The notes below the pieces were generated by a model. It was given only the letters and a program-made list of their open reading frames with translations. It made no database searches and was not told the origin of the DNA. Below, in pieces: positions 8,746 to 17,723 of a DNA stretch of 64,000 nucleotides (the first letter of the stretch is position 1; the number at the start of each line of letters is the position of its first letter). The DNA lies in the NCBI GenBank assembly GCA_016793865.1, contig JAEULJ010000006.1, positions 20,235 through 84,234 on the forward strand. The letters run 5' to 3'. Position numbers and translations under genes: made by a program. This DNA comes from Altererythrobacter sp. (GTDB taxonomy: Bacteria > Pseudomonadota > Alphaproteobacteria > Sphingomonadales > Sphingomonadaceae).

Positions 8746-8850
8746 CGCAACCCATCTCCGCTTCGTGGCATTTTCGGGCCGGTGCGCCCGAATCGCCCTT
8801 CCCTATGACCAAGGCGTTACATTTTCCACTCATGAGGCTAAGCGGCAGCG

Positions 8851-10134
8851 ATGGACAAGCTCATCATCCGCGGCGGCAACCGGCTTTCAGGCACCATTCC
8901 GATCTCCGGCGCCAAGAATTCGGCGCTGACGCTGATCCCCTGCGCGCTGTTGACGGAGGAGCCGCTGACGCTCCGCAATCTGCCGCGGCTGGCCGATATC
9001 GACGGCTTCCAGCACCTGATGAACCAGTTCGGGGTTACCACCGTGATCCAGGGCGGCCGGCCGGAGGATTTCGGACGGGTGATGAGCCTGGAAGCACCGC
9101 GCATCACCAGCAATGTGGCGCCTTACGATCTGGTGCGGCGGATGCGCGCCAGCATACTGGTGCTGGGCCCCCTGCTGGCGCGCACCGGCGAGGCGACGGT
9201 CTCGATGCCGGGTGGCTGCGCCATCGGCAATCGCCCCATCGACCTCCACCTCAAGGCGCTGGAGGCTTTCGGGGCGCAGATCGAGCTGACGGCGGGCTAT
9301 GTGAAGGCGGTGGCACCGGGCGGCTCTCTGCCCGGGGGCAGCTATGATTTTCCCGTGGTGAGCGTGGGCGCGACCGAGAACGCACTGATGGCCGCGGTGC
9401 TCGCGGCGGGCACCTGCCGCCTGTCCAACGCCGCGCGCGAACCGGAGATAGTGGATTTGTGCAACCTGCTGGTTGCGATGGGCGCCGAGATCGAGGGCAT
9501 CGGCAGCGGCGACCTCACCATTCACGGCGTCAAGCGGCTCCACGGCGCGACATACCGCGTGATGGCGGACCGGATCGAGGCGGGCAGCTATGCCTGTGCC
9601 GCCGCGATCACCGGGGGCGAAGTGCTGCTAGAGGGCGCCCGGGTCGAGGACATGGGCGCTACCGTGGACGCGCTGACCGCGATCGGGGTGGCGGTCGAGG
9701 CGGAGAAGCGCGGCCTGCGCGTAGCAGCCAACGGGCCGCTACGCGCCACGGACCTCACCACCGCGCCTTATCCGGGGCTCGCCACAGACATGCAGGCGCA
9801 GCTCATGAGCCTGCTGACCCGCGCGCGCGGCACCAGCGTGCTGACCGAAACCATCTTCGAGAACCGGTATATGCACGTGCCCGAGCTCGCGCGCATGGGG
9901 GCGGACATCGCGGTGTCCGGCCGCACCGCCACGGTGACGGGGGTCGAACGGCTGACCGGCGCGGCGGTGATGGCCACCGACCTGCGCGCCTCGATGAGCC
10001 TCATCATCGCCGCGCTCGCGGCCGATGGCGAGAGCGAGGTGCGCCGTATCTACCACCTCGACCGCGGCTATGAACGGCTGGAGGAGAAACTCCAACTGGT
10101 CGGCGCGGATATCCAGCGGGTTGGCGACGATTAG
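8851..10134 (+). CDS. murA: UDP-N-acetylglucosamine 1-carboxyvinyltransferase
   Basis: A 427-aa EPSP-synthase-fold enzyme catalysing the first committed step of peptidoglycan synthesis, transfer of enolpyruvate from PEP to UDP-GlcNAc. Lys22-Asn23 (GAKNSAL) and the catalytic loop [11 protein letters not shown] with Cys123 are present; the Cys predicts fosfomycin sensitivity at the target. Length is standard. It is divergent from galU. The next gene on this strand is a small conserved protein 68 nt later. Confidence 0.97.
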   Translation: MDKLIIRGGNRLSGTIPISGAKNSALTLIPCALLTEEPLTLRNLPRLADIDGFQHLMNQFGVTTVIQGGRPEDFGRVMSLEAPRITSNVAPYDLVRRMRASILVLGPLLARTGEATVSMPGGCAIGNRPIDLHLKALEAFGAQIELTAGYVKAVAPGGSLPGGSYDFPVVSVGATENALMAAVLAAGTCRLSNAAREPEIVDLCNLLVAMGAEIEGIGSGDLTIHGVKRLHGATYRVMADRIEAGSYACAAAITGGEVLLEGARVEDMGATVDALTAIGVAVEAEKRGLRVAANGPLRATDLTTAPYPGLATDMQAQLMSLLTRARGTSVLTETIFENRYMHVPELARMGADIAVSGRTATVTGVERLTGAAVMATDLRASMSLIIAALAADGESEVRRIYHLDRGYERLEEKLQLVGADIQRVGDD

Positions 10135-10202
10135 GGCGGTTCGGGAACCGGTGGCTTGCTGCTTCGTCATCCGCAGTAAGCGTCAACGCAAAGGATGGCA
10201 TA

Positions 10203-10424
10203 ATGCTGAAGCTGCTCGCCCTCGCGGGGCTCGGATACGCCGGCTACCGCTACTACCAGAAGTCCTACCCGTCCTCTCCCGCCTTCGCCGGCAATCAGGG
10301 CGACGCCCGCATTCGTGATGCCGGGCCGCACGCCATGCGCGATGCGCCGGCCCGCAACTGGACCAAGATCGACGAGGAAAGCGACCAGAGCTTCCCCGCG
10401 AGCGACCCGCCCGCCAACTACTGA
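10203..10424 (+). CDS. Small conserved protein with SFPASDPP motif
   Basis: A 73-aa protein. It has a short hydrophobic, Tyr-rich N-terminus (MLKLLALAGLGYAGYRYYQK) that could be a membrane anchor, then a hydrophilic middle and the C-terminal motif DEESDQSFPASDPPANY. That D-x-x-S-D-x-SFPASDPP ending recurs in many small proteobacterial proteins of unknown function. AAGGA lies 8 nt before the ATG, supporting translation. Its stop overlaps by 7 nt the end of the opposing ribbon-helix-helix gene. Function unknown. Confidence 0.75.
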   Translation: MLKLLALAGLGYAGYRYYQKSYPSSPAFAGNQGDARIRDAGPHAMRDAPARNWTKIDEESDQSFPASDPPANY

Positions 10425-10717
10425 TCCGGGGATTGGTGCGAACCGGGGGCGGCGGAAGCGATTCCGCCGCCCTCGTCATTGCGATCGAGAGCGTTGGCCA
10501 CCAGCCACAGGCGGATCGCCCCCGCCAGCCCGGGCGCGGGGTTTGCGCGGATGCGCTCGCCGTCGATCCGGGCGACCAGCCGCGCCATCGCGATTCCCTC
10601 GCGCCCCGCAGCCGCCTTGAGCATGTCCCAGAACAACGGCTCGAGGCTGATCGAAGTACGGTGTCCGTGGATCGCCAGCGAGCGCTTGACCGGGGGGTGA
10701 TAAGGCGGAGGCGTCAC
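10418..10717 (-). CDS. Ribbon-helix-helix domain protein
   Basis: A 99-aa protein whose core (PPVKRSLAIHGHRTSISLEP, then FWDMLKAAAGREG and VARIDGER) matches the RHH_4-type ribbon-helix-helix domain, a small DNA-binding fold usually dimeric. The GTG at 10717 is the first start after the stop of the upstream PepSY gene (10-nt gap); an earlier in-frame start would overlap that gene. The last 25 residues, after the AIRLWLVANA helix, are low-complexity. It sits at the end of the iron-uptake operon but nothing shows it regulates it. Its 3' end overlaps the opposing small gene by 7 nt. Confidence 0.72.
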   Translation of the reverse strand: MTPPPYHPPVKRSLAIHGHRTSISLEPLFWDMLKAAAGREGIAMARLVARIDGERIRANPAPGLAGAIRLWLVANALDRNDEGGGIASAAPGSHQSPDQ

Positions 10718-10727
10718 TCGCCGGCCG

Positions 10728-11429
10728 CTAGGCCATGACCGGCACCGTCGCAAGCAGCGCCCAGATCAGCGATCCGAAGACCAGGCCGCCGGCCAGAAGC
10801 CTCGTGCCGTGCATGCGCGACCATAGCAGGAAGCCGGTCAACGCCATCGTCACCAATGCACCCGCGATCGTGTCGATCAGCAGGATCCAGGCCACGGAAA
10901 GGCCCGTACCCTTATGCAGGTTCTTGATTACGCCAAGGAAATTTATCTCCTCGCGTTTGGCGGTGACGTGGCTCGACCCGACGACATATTCCACCGTCAC
11001 CCGCGCCGAGGGCATGCTGAAGGTCCGCACCCATTTCTCGGGCTGAGCGACATCCTTGCCCATGAAACGGGCCTCGCGTCCGCCGCCCCGCTCCTTGCCG
11101 CGACCGGCGCCCGGTGGCTGGCCGCGCGGCGGCTGCCCCTTTACCGGCAGGTCGAGCGTGTTCCGCGCCCAGATTCCCAGGGCGTCCGCATCACGCAGCG
11201 TGCCTGGTGCCACCGGCAGTTCGACCACGGGCAGCTCGATCGGTTCGCCGGTGTCGATCTTCATCGTATCGGTGCGATGGTTGAGCAGGAAGCCGCTGGT
11301 CCCCAGCAAGAGGAAGAACAGCGCCCCCCAGAAGCCGGTCCAGGCGTGGATACGCTTGAGCCAGCGCAGGAAGCTGGCCGATTGCCAGCGCTTGGGTACA
11401 AAAAACAGGCCGCTTTGGTTGAACATCAT
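10728..11429 (-). CDS. PepSY-associated TM protein, PiuB-like
   Basis: A 233-aa inner-membrane protein. The first TM region, RIHAWTGFWGALFFLLLG, carries the His of the PepSY-TM family, and a second His-containing segment (NLHKGTGLSVAWILLIDTIA) leads into two further TM helices near the C-terminus. The periplasmic loop between them contains an Arg/Gly-rich stretch. Related PepSY membrane proteins in piu/fiu clusters are thought to reduce ferric siderophores or heme-like iron at the inner membrane. It starts 5 nt after the hydroxylase gene and completes the receptor-hydroxylase-PepSY operon. A ferric-reductase activity is inference. Confidence 0.78.
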   Translation of the reverse strand: MMFNQSGLFFVPKRWQSASFLRWLKRIHAWTGFWGALFFLLLGTSGFLLNHRTDTMKIDTGEPIELPVVELPVAPGTLRDADALGIWARNTLDLPVKGQPPRGQPPGAGRGKERGGGREARFMGKDVAQPEKWVRTFSMPSARVTVEYVVGSSHVTAKREEINFLGVIKNLHKGTGLSVAWILLIDTIAGALVTMALTGFLLWSRMHGTRLLAGGLVFGSLIWALLATVPVMA

Positions 11430-11434
11430 GCCCC

Positions 11435-12109
11435 TCAGGCCTCCGCCCAGCGGCGAAGCAGATTATGATAGACGCCGGTCAGCTCGATGGCCGTGCGATG
11501 GTCGTGCCCCTGCGCGGCGGCGACCGCGCGCGCGGCATTGTCGAGGTCGAAAAGTATGCGCCGCGCGCCGTCGTCGCGAACCATCGACTGAATCCAGAAA
11601 AAGCTCGCGATCCGCTCCCCGCGCGTGACGGGTTGCACACGGTGGAGGCTGGATGACGGGTAGAGGATCATGTGGCCGGCCGGAAGTTTGACCGATTGGG
11701 TGCCGTAGCGATCCTCGATCAGCAGCTCGCCGCCATCGTAGTCCTCGCTAATGAACAGCGTGGCCGAAAGGTCGCTGCGCACCCTCAGCCCGCCCGGCCC
11801 CAGCCGCACCGCGCTATCGACATGGGTGCCGAACGCCTCGCCCTCGCGATAGCGGTTGAACAGCGGCGGAAAGACCTTTGCCGGCAGCGCGGCCGCCACG
11901 AACAGCGGATTGGTCTGGAGCGCGCCCAGCACGATCTCCCCGGCCTCCCGCGCCGCCGCGCTGCCCTCGGGCAGCTGGCGGTTGCGCTTGGCGAGCGCCG
12001 ACTGGTGGCCCGAGGTCGCGTTGCCGTCGATCCAATTCGCGCTTTCCACGATACCGCGCACGCGGGCGAGCGCGGCGGCATCGAGGATGTCGGGAATGGC
12101 GATCAGCAT
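11435..12109 (-). CDS. piuC: Fe(II)/2-oxoglutarate-dependent hydroxylase, PiuC/YbiX family
   Basis: A 224-aa PKHD-type hydroxylase. The iron-binding facial triad is His96 and Asp98 (THVDSA) with His156 (SSLHRVQPV), and the 2-oxoglutarate-binding Arg is in the following RGER. The family length and the conserved start [14 protein letters not shown] agree. In other bacteria this gene type follows a catecholate TonB receptor gene and is iron-repressed. Here it begins 9 nt after the receptor stop and is followed at 5 nt by the PepSY gene. The substrate is not known for the family. Confidence 0.9.
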   Translation of the reverse strand: MLIAIPDILDAAALARVRGIVESANWIDGNATSGHQSALAKRNRQLPEGSAAAREAGEIVLGALQTNPLFVAAALPAKVFPPLFNRYREGEAFGTHVDSAVRLGPGGLRVRSDLSATLFISEDYDGGELLIEDRYGTQSVKLPAGHMILYPSSSLHRVQPVTRGERIASFFWIQSMVRDDGARRILFDLDNAARAVAAAQGHDHRTAIELTGVYHNLLRRWAEA

Positions 12110-12118
12110 TCGATCAGC

Positions 12119-14560
12119 CTAGAAGCTGTAGAACAGGCTGAAGGTGGCCTGCCGCCGGTCGCCCGGCATCGCCCAGCCGCCGCTGATCGCCCCGTTCGCG
12201 CCGATGTTGTTGCGGATGTTGGTGAGATAGCGCTCGTCGGTGAAGTTGCTGACGTTGAGCTGCGCGGTCAGTCCGTTGCCGATCTCATAGGCCAGGAAGG
12301 CGCGGTGGATAAGATAGTCCTCCGAGAAATACTGGGTGCGCCCGGCCAGGTTGCGCTGGTTGAGCGCGAAGCTACCCTGATAGGTGAGGCCATAGCCGAC
12401 CTGCAAGCCGAAGGGCAGTGTGTAGGTGGTGAACAGGCTGCCCGAATGCCTGGGGGTCTGGATAAGCCGGTCACCAGCCTGGGGATCGAGGATCGCGGCG
12501 GAATTGCCGCATCCGGTCGCTCCGGCGTTGGCGAGGCAGAAGTCCGAAACCGACTGGCGAACCTGCCCGTCGAGATAGGTGTAGTTGGCGAACACCGACC
12601 AGCCCGGCAGGATCGTGCCGGAGGCGCCGACCACGATGCCATCGACCCGGCTGCGGCCGTCGAGCACCTGCAGAGCGGTGGGCAGCGAAGGATCGTTGGA
12701 AGGGGTGCGGAAATTGGTGCGCTCGTTGCGGAACGCCGCCGCGCTCACCAGCAGGCTGTTGCCGAACAGGTTCGCCTTGAAGCCGATCTCGTAGTTGCGC
12801 GCCTTCTCCGGCGCGACCGCGCAGGGATCGGCGGTGCCGACCGGCGAGACGGTCACCGTGCCGCAGCCGAGGCGCACGGTCGCCGAGGACGGCGTGCGTG
12901 AATTGCCATAGGCCGCATAGAGGCTGACATTGGGCAACGGCTTCACCACCACGCCGCCACGATAGGAAAAGAGGTGCTCGTCGCTCACCTGGGGCGCCGC
13001 CGCGGCGGGGCTGAGAGGCGACGTGCCCGGGGGATAGGAGGCGAGCGGCACGGCACGGAAGTTCGCGGTGTTCGTCTCGTAACGCACGCCGGCGTTGAGT
13101 TCGAGCCAGGGTGTGAGCTCCAGGTTGTCGAAGGCATAGATCGCGGTGTTGCGAGTGCTGCTCTTCGACCGCGCGGTGACGGTGTAATTGACCGGCCCGG
13201 TATAGATCGTGTCGGGGTTGGACAGGTCTATCTGCGGCAAGAGGACGGGCGCGCCGGCCGCATTGCGCGGCAGCGATGCGTTGATGATCTCGTAATCCTC
13301 CCAGCTCAGCACCCCGCCGATGACCAGCGTGTTGCGCAGGCCACCTTCTTCGCCTGCGACCCAGCGCAGATCGGTCTGGTTGTAGAACAGGTCGTTGACC
13401 GTGTCGCGAACCAGCCCGCGCGGGCCACTGGGTTGATAGAAGCCCGGCGGCACCGTGACGGTCACGCTGCCCAGGGCCGGACCGGCGCCGGTCGCGACAT
13501 TGGCGATCGTGGCGGTGCAGGCGAGGCCTTGCGTGGCGGTGGCGCTGGCGGCGATCGGCTGGCGGCCTGTACCGGTAAGGCAATAGGTTCCCTGCGGCGC
13601 GCTGGTCACGCTGTACTGCCCGACGCGCTGCCAGCGCGTGAGGTTACGGATCGATACGTCGTCGGAAAAGGCGTGACGGAAGGTCGCGGTGACCCGGTCG
13701 AGCCGGGTCTTCTGCTTGTCGAGATTGGCCATGCCGAAATAGTCGCTCCGATCGACTTCGGGCAGAGGACCGGCGTTGATCTGGTTCTGGACGTAGGGAA
13801 CGCCGAACAGCGGGATGTTGTCATCCTGCTGGTGGACATAGGCCAGGGTCATGCTGGTGGGCCCATCGATCCCGAAGGTGATCGCGGGCGCGACGCCCCA
13901 GCGGCGGTAATTCTCCACGTCGCGGCCGGCCACATCGTTGCGGTGGATCATGGCGTTAAGGCGCACGGCAACCTTGGGAGACACCCGCAAGTTCGAATCC
14001 ACGGCGCCGCGGTAATAGGCATCGGTCCCGATCGCACCCTGCAGGATGGTCAGATCGGCGGGACGCGGTTCCTTGCTCGCCAAATTGATGGTGCCGCCGA
14101 CACTGCCGGAACCGTTGAAGACCGAATTGGCGCCGTTGAAGATTTCGATCTGCTGCAGGTTGAACGGATCGGTGCGGCTGTACTGGGCACTGTCGCGCAC
14201 GCCATCGACGGTGATGTCGTTGCTGGCGGAATAGCCGCGCAGGTTGATGGCGTCGCCATAGCCGGCGCCGCCTTCGGCCGCTGCGAAGGTGATGCCGGGA
14301 ATGGTCTGGAGCGCATCGCGCAGGGTAAGCAGGTTCTGCTTGCGGAGCGTCTGATCGCTGATGACGGTGACGGTCTGAGGCGTGTCGGCGAGCGAGGTCA
14401 CCGACTTGGGCGATTCCAGCTCTACCGGTGCTTCACGGGTTCCGGTGACCACGATGTTGCGGTCGGGCTGATCCGCTTCGTCGGCCTCGGCATGGGCCGG
14501 GAAAGCCGCGAAGGCGCCCACGCACGACAGGGCCAGGAAAGCTGGAAGACGATCGGACAT
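12119..14560 (-). CDS. TonB-dependent siderophore (catecholate-type) receptor, PiuA/Fiu-like
   Basis: An 813-aa outer-membrane receptor. A signal peptide (about residues 1-24) is followed by a short N-terminal segment, the plug domain (LADTPQTVTVISDQTLRKQN, later LRGYSASNDITVDGVRDSAQ and VGGTINLASKEP), and a 22-strand type barrel ending in Phe (FSLFYSF). It heads the operon with piuC and the PepSY gene and has a Fur-like palindrome about 60 nt upstream of its ATG, so ferric siderophore import repressed by iron is the likely role. Two Cys pairs lie in extracellular loops. The exact siderophore is unknown. Confidence 0.92.
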   Translation of the reverse strand: MSDRLPAFLALSCVGAFAAFPAHAEADEADQPDRNIVVTGTREAPVELESPKSVTSLADTPQTVTVISDQTLRKQNLLTLRDALQTIPGITFAAAEGGAGYGDAINLRGYSASNDITVDGVRDSAQYSRTDPFNLQQIEIFNGANSVFNGSGSVGGTINLASKEPRPADLTILQGAIGTDAYYRGAVDSNLRVSPKVAVRLNAMIHRNDVAGRDVENYRRWGVAPAITFGIDGPTSMTLAYVHQQDDNIPLFGVPYVQNQINAGPLPEVDRSDYFGMANLDKQKTRLDRVTATFRHAFSDDVSIRNLTRWQRVGQYSVTSAPQGTYCLTGTGRQPIAASATATQGLACTATIANVATGAGPALGSVTVTVPPGFYQPSGPRGLVRDTVNDLFYNQTDLRWVAGEEGGLRNTLVIGGVLSWEDYEIINASLPRNAAGAPVLLPQIDLSNPDTIYTGPVNYTVTARSKSSTRNTAIYAFDNLELTPWLELNAGVRYETNTANFRAVPLASYPPGTSPLSPAAAAPQVSDEHLFSYRGGVVVKPLPNVSLYAAYGNSRTPSSATVRLGCGTVTVSPVGTADPCAVAPEKARNYEIGFKANLFGNSLLVSAAAFRNERTNFRTPSNDPSLPTALQVLDGRSRVDGIVVGASGTILPGWSVFANYTYLDGQVRQSVSDFCLANAGATGCGNSAAILDPQAGDRLIQTPRHSGSLFTTYTLPFGLQVGYGLTYQGSFALNQRNLAGRTQYFSEDYLIHRAFLAYEIGNGLTAQLNVSNFTDERYLTNIRNNIGANGAISGGWAMPGDRRQATFSLFYSF

Positions 14561-14619
14561 TGGAAACTACCCCTTCTGTTGGGGTGCCCGTTATTGCGAA
14601 GCCATCGCAACGTCAATGC

Positions 14620-14640
14620 AAATGCGAACCATTCGCATTT
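14620..14640. promoter_or_regulatory. Fur-box-like palindrome upstream of the iron receptor operon
   Basis: A perfect inverted repeat: AAATGCGAA (14620-14628), a 3-nt centre, and TTCGCATTT (14632-14640). Its form matches Fur boxes with AATGCGAAT-type half sites. It is 60 nt upstream of the receptor ATG, a position suited to iron-dependent repression. A weaker repeat, TTGCGA/TCGCAA at 14594-14610, lies between it and the gene. Confidence 0.65.
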
Positions 14641-14736
14641 TATTTTTGTGATCGTCGGAACTGAACGCGACGGCGGCCTGACAAGGAGGTTCCAGATCAC
14701 CGGCGTAGGGCCACGCGCACGCGCCGCGTCGCGCAA

Positions 14737-15039
14737 TTAGGGGCGATTCTTGCCGGCCAGCATAGCCAACTGCCACCTGCCCGGTGCCTTGTCCGCGCGA
14801 TGCACGCAGCCAGCCCAGCAGCATGGCCGCCGCTTGCCCTCGCGCAACTCCTCGATCGTTCGGGCGATGCGCCGCTCGCGGGTCTTGGCCTGCCGTGCGT
14901 CGTCGACCCAGCAGATGAACTCGTTTCGGCCGAGCGGGGTCAGGCCCTGCCAGAGGGCCAGAACCTCCGTATCGGTGCGAATCGCGGCCTCCATGTCGGG
15001 TCGGGCCCGATGGACAGTCCCGGAAGGGAATTCGATCAT
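14737..15039 (-). CDS. YdeI/OmpD-associated family protein
   Basis: A 100-aa protein matching the C-terminal conserved region of the YdeI/OmpD-associated family: LWQGLTPLGRNEFICWVDDA, then RIARTIEELREGKRRPCCW. The ATG at 15039 (MIEFPSG) is preferred; upstream in-frame codons are Arg/Ala-rich and unlike the family. Relatives have been linked to bacteriocin or peptide tolerance in enteric bacteria, but the molecular function is unknown. There is no signal peptide. It stands alone between the iron operon promoter and phaB, with about 105 nt to the latter. Confidence 0.78.
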   Translation of the reverse strand: MIEFPSGTVHRARPDMEAAIRTDTEVLALWQGLTPLGRNEFICWVDDARQAKTRERRIARTIEELREGKRRPCCWAGCVHRADKAPGRWQLAMLAGKNRP

Positions 15040-15145
15040 GGACGCCCTCCCCACCCGGATGCCTGCGGTTCGGTGCGATGGCGGTGACGCAGCCCACCCC
15101 GCCACCGCAATAGCACGGGGCGACGCGGGCACCGCGCGGCCACCG

Positions 15146-15868
15146 TCAATACATATGCTGGCCGCCGTTGATGCTCATGGTCGAGCCGGTCACGAAGGCC
15201 GCGTTGTCGCTGCACAGGAAGCTTACGCCCCGCGCGATCTCTTCGGCCTGGCCGAGCCGGCCAACCGGGATCCTGGCCACGATCTTCTCCAGAACCGGCG
15301 GCGGGACCGCAGCGACCATCTCGGTGTCGATATAGCCCGGCGCGATGGCATTGACCGTTATGCCGAAGCGCGCACCTTCCTGCGCCAGCGCCTTGGTGAA
15401 GCCATGAATGCCGCTCTTGGCTGCGGCATAGTTCACCTGCCCGTACTGCCCCGCCTGGCCGTTGATGCTGCCGATATTGACCACCCGGCCCCAGCCACGA
15501 TCCTTCATGCCGGCGAAAGTGGCCTTGGCCATGTTGAAGCAGCCGCCGAGGTTGACCCGCATCACCTCGTCCCAATCGTCGTAGCTCATCCTCATCAGCG
15601 TGCCATCGCGCGTGATGCCGGCATTGTTGACCACCGCGTCGATCGGGCCGACCTCGGCCGCGACCTGCTCGCAGCCAGCCAGGCACGCCTGATGATCGCC
15701 CACGTCCCACCGATAGGTGGCGATGCCGGTCTCGTCGGTAAAGGCCTTCGCCTTCTCGGAATTGCCGGCATAGTTCGCGACGACTGTAAAACCGTCATCG
15801 CGCAGCGCCTCGCTGATCGCGCGGCCGATTCCGCGTGTGCCGCCGGTGACGATGGCAATCCTGCCCAT
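15146..15868 (-). CDS. phaB: Acetoacetyl-CoA reductase (PhaB-like SDR)
   Basis: A 240-aa short-chain dehydrogenase. It has the NADPH-binding TGGTRGIG at residues 8-15, NNAG, the catalytic Ser in NIGSINGQAGQ, and YAAAK with Tyr and Lys. The stretch GQYGQVNYAAAKSGIHGFTK is characteristic of acetoacetyl-CoA reductases, which make (R)-3-hydroxybutyryl-CoA for polyhydroxyalkanoate. No PHA synthase or phasin gene lies beside it. A FabG-type role in fatty-acid synthesis is the alternative, less likely from the active-site region. Confidence 0.88.
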   Translation of the reverse strand: MGRIAIVTGGTRGIGRAISEALRDDGFTVVANYAGNSEKAKAFTDETGIATYRWDVGDHQACLAGCEQVAAEVGPIDAVVNNAGITRDGTLMRMSYDDWDEVMRVNLGGCFNMAKATFAGMKDRGWGRVVNIGSINGQAGQYGQVNYAAAKSGIHGFTKALAQEGARFGITVNAIAPGYIDTEMVAAVPPPVLEKIVARIPVGRLGQAEEIARGVSFLCSDNAAFVTGSTMSINGGQHMY

Positions 15869-16109
15869 ATATGCTCTCCCAAGCGTTCGTAGCCTTGCGC
15901 TATCACGCCGGGCGTAGGGGGAAGCACGCTAGCGGGAAAGGGGAAATTGGAGGCCTTGCGAACCCGGGATCCGGAACTGACGGACCACGCATCGTGGCGC
16001 GGGGCGGCGTTTCAGAACCAGGCGAAATGTGCCGGCAAGCGGCGCGATTGGGCATCCCGAAGTCTCTAGAAGGACGGGCAATCGCAATCCCACGGAGGCC
16101 CCGAAGGAT

Positions 16110-16892
16110 TCAGAAGCGGAGTTGTGTGCCCACGTAAACGGCCTTGCTGTCCTCGACCCCGTCGGTCAGCGGCGCGATCCGGTTACGGTCCTGGGAGACC
16201 CGCAGCCCGGCAGTCACGTCGAGGTTCTTCATGACGCGATAAGCGCCGCCCACGTCCACGCGCTGGTCCGCCGTGCCCTCAAGTGTGCGCGGTGCGCGAC
16301 CGGCGTCCTTCTCGTCCTCGAACGCGATCCGGGCCTGGAAACGCGAAGGCTTGCCGGGGCTGGCCTTGTCGAGCTTGTAAACCGTCACATCGGCCATCGC
16401 GATATCGCGGATGCCACCCGGAAGCGCCAATGCCTTGGGCGCGGGCGCGGCGCCGAAACTCTGGAAGCCGCGGGCGGTGCCCAGATTATAGCGGGTCGGC
16501 GCGATCAGCAGCGGCGCATCGAGCGCCCCGGTCATGGAACCGGGCGCCGAATCCGCAAGCGCGCGACGCACGTTGATCGCCCGCGCGGTCGCGTGATCGA
16601 CACGGACCGCCATCGTCACCACACGACCCCCGTGCGAGCTACGCTGCGCCGGTGTGAAACGCAGGCCTTCCACGCCGAGGGTAGCGGCCACGCGCTGCGC
16701 CAGCGCGGGATCGATATTGGCGGGCGTAAAGGGCATGTAGCTGGAACCGATGCCCGCGGCCGACGGGATCACACTGCCCACGGCAGCGGCGCCGGCAACC
16801 GGCAGTGCGAGCACCATCGCGGCAGCAGACAGCATCGCGGGCAACGCCCGCCAGCCACCAGTTCTGCCATCACCGCGGCGCATTGCATCCAA
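16110..16892 (-). CDS. Putative outer-membrane protein, unknown function
   Basis: A 260-aa exported protein. After a basic start there is a hydrophobic Ala-rich signal (about residues 16-40). The mature part alternates short predicted beta strands, especially in the last 100 residues (MADVTVYKLDK, FQARIAFEDE, LDVTAGLRVSQDR, KAVYVGTQLRF), and ends in Phe as outer-membrane barrels do. No family is recognised. It is a single gene on the minus strand with about 240 nt to phaB and a 327-nt gap upstream. The barrel assignment is inference from the pattern. Confidence 0.6.
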   Translation of the reverse strand: MDAMRRGDGRTGGWRALPAMLSAAAMVLALPVAGAAAVGSVIPSAAGIGSSYMPFTPANIDPALAQRVAATLGVEGLRFTPAQRSSHGGRVVTMAVRVDHATARAINVRRALADSAPGSMTGALDAPLLIAPTRYNLGTARGFQSFGAAPAPKALALPGGIRDIAMADVTVYKLDKASPGKPSRFQARIAFEDEKDAGRAPRTLEGTADQRVDVGGAYRVMKNLDVTAGLRVSQDRNRIAPLTDGVEDSKAVYVGTQLRF

Positions 16893-17219
16893 ACCCTGTT
16901 GTCGACCTGCCCCGGCATTAAAGACCGCCAGGCCCCTTAACGGTTCCTGACAGCGGGGACGGGACTCCGCAATCGAGAGAATCCGTTACGCCCTGCATGA
17001 CCGATTCGCCAGCTTTTCCACAAGCCACGCGCTACAAATCCCGGCTCCTGCGGCGAACTGTGGCCCGGCTGCATCGCTCCGCGCGATTCGCGCGGTTCAC
17101 CACCCGTTCAAGCCCGCAACGGACAGTCAGCGGTCATCGCCCCGCTACCACGCTGCCGGGTCGCTTGCTCGCGCCGCATGGGCGGCTATAGAGCGCCGAG
17201 ACGAGATACGAGGATTTTC
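16893..17219. other. Intergenic region, no gene recognised
   Basis: A 327-nt divergent gap between the putative outer-membrane protein and the DUF3576 lipoprotein. A 64-codon plus-strand frame at 16997-17191 has no ribosome-binding site or recognisable protein pattern and is not called. The gap should hold the two divergent promoters; no clear operator or RNA is seen. Confidence 0.6.
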
Positions 17220-17666
17220 ATGCGCTCTTCCGCCCGCTTCATCCGAACGTCCATCGCGCTGGCCTCCCTTGCCGCGCTCGCCGCCTGCGCCTCGGGCGGG
17301 TCGAAGCGGCCCCGCGCCGATCTCGCGGCCGCGCAGGTCAACACCATCGGGGTGAACACCTATCTGTGGCGTGCCGCGCTCGAGACGGTGAGCTTCGCGC
17401 CGCTGCTTCAGACCGATAGCAACGGCGGGGTGATCGTCACCGACTGGTACGCCAATCCGGCCAATCCGAGCGAGCGGGTGAAGGTGACGGTGAGCATCCT
17501 CGACACCGATCTTCGCGCCGATGCACTGCGTGTCGCCGCCAGCCGGCAGGTGGCGCAGGGTGGCGCGTGGGTCGATGCCCCCGTCCAGGCCGCCACCGTG
17601 CAAAAGCTGGAAGACATCATCCTGACCAAGGCCCGCGAATTGCGCCGTCAGGCCATCGCCGGATAA
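17220..17666 (+). CDS. DUF3576 lipoprotein
   Basis: A 148-aa lipoprotein precursor with the lipobox LAALAAC (Cys about residue 22). The mature region matches the DUF3576 family of alphaproteobacteria: IGVNTYLWRAALETVSFAPL, the GGVIVTDWYANP strand and RVKVTVSILD. GAGG lies 9 nt before the ATG at 17220. It lies 57 nt upstream of leuS and heads the leuS-lptE-holA run; its position before lptE (also an envelope lipoprotein) suggests an envelope role, but function is not known. Confidence 0.85.
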   Translation: MRSSARFIRTSIALASLAALAACASGGSKRPRADLAAAQVNTIGVNTYLWRAALETVSFAPLLQTDSNGGVIVTDWYANPANPSERVKVTVSILDTDLRADALRVAASRQVAQGGAWVDAPVQAATVQKLEDIILTKARELRRQAIAG

Positions 17667-17723
17667 TTTCCGGCCCCGCGCGCGATGGCTTTTCATCGGG
17701 CGCGATTTCCCTAACAGGGCCGC

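Noticed and set aside
14591-15097. 168-codon minus-strand frame over the Fur box
   Set aside because: Alternate frame of the YdeI-like gene that also runs across the iron promoter; no family pattern.
16997-17191. 64-codon plus-strand frame in the gap before DUF3576
   Set aside because: Arg/Ser-rich, no ribosome-binding site, ends close to the real gene.
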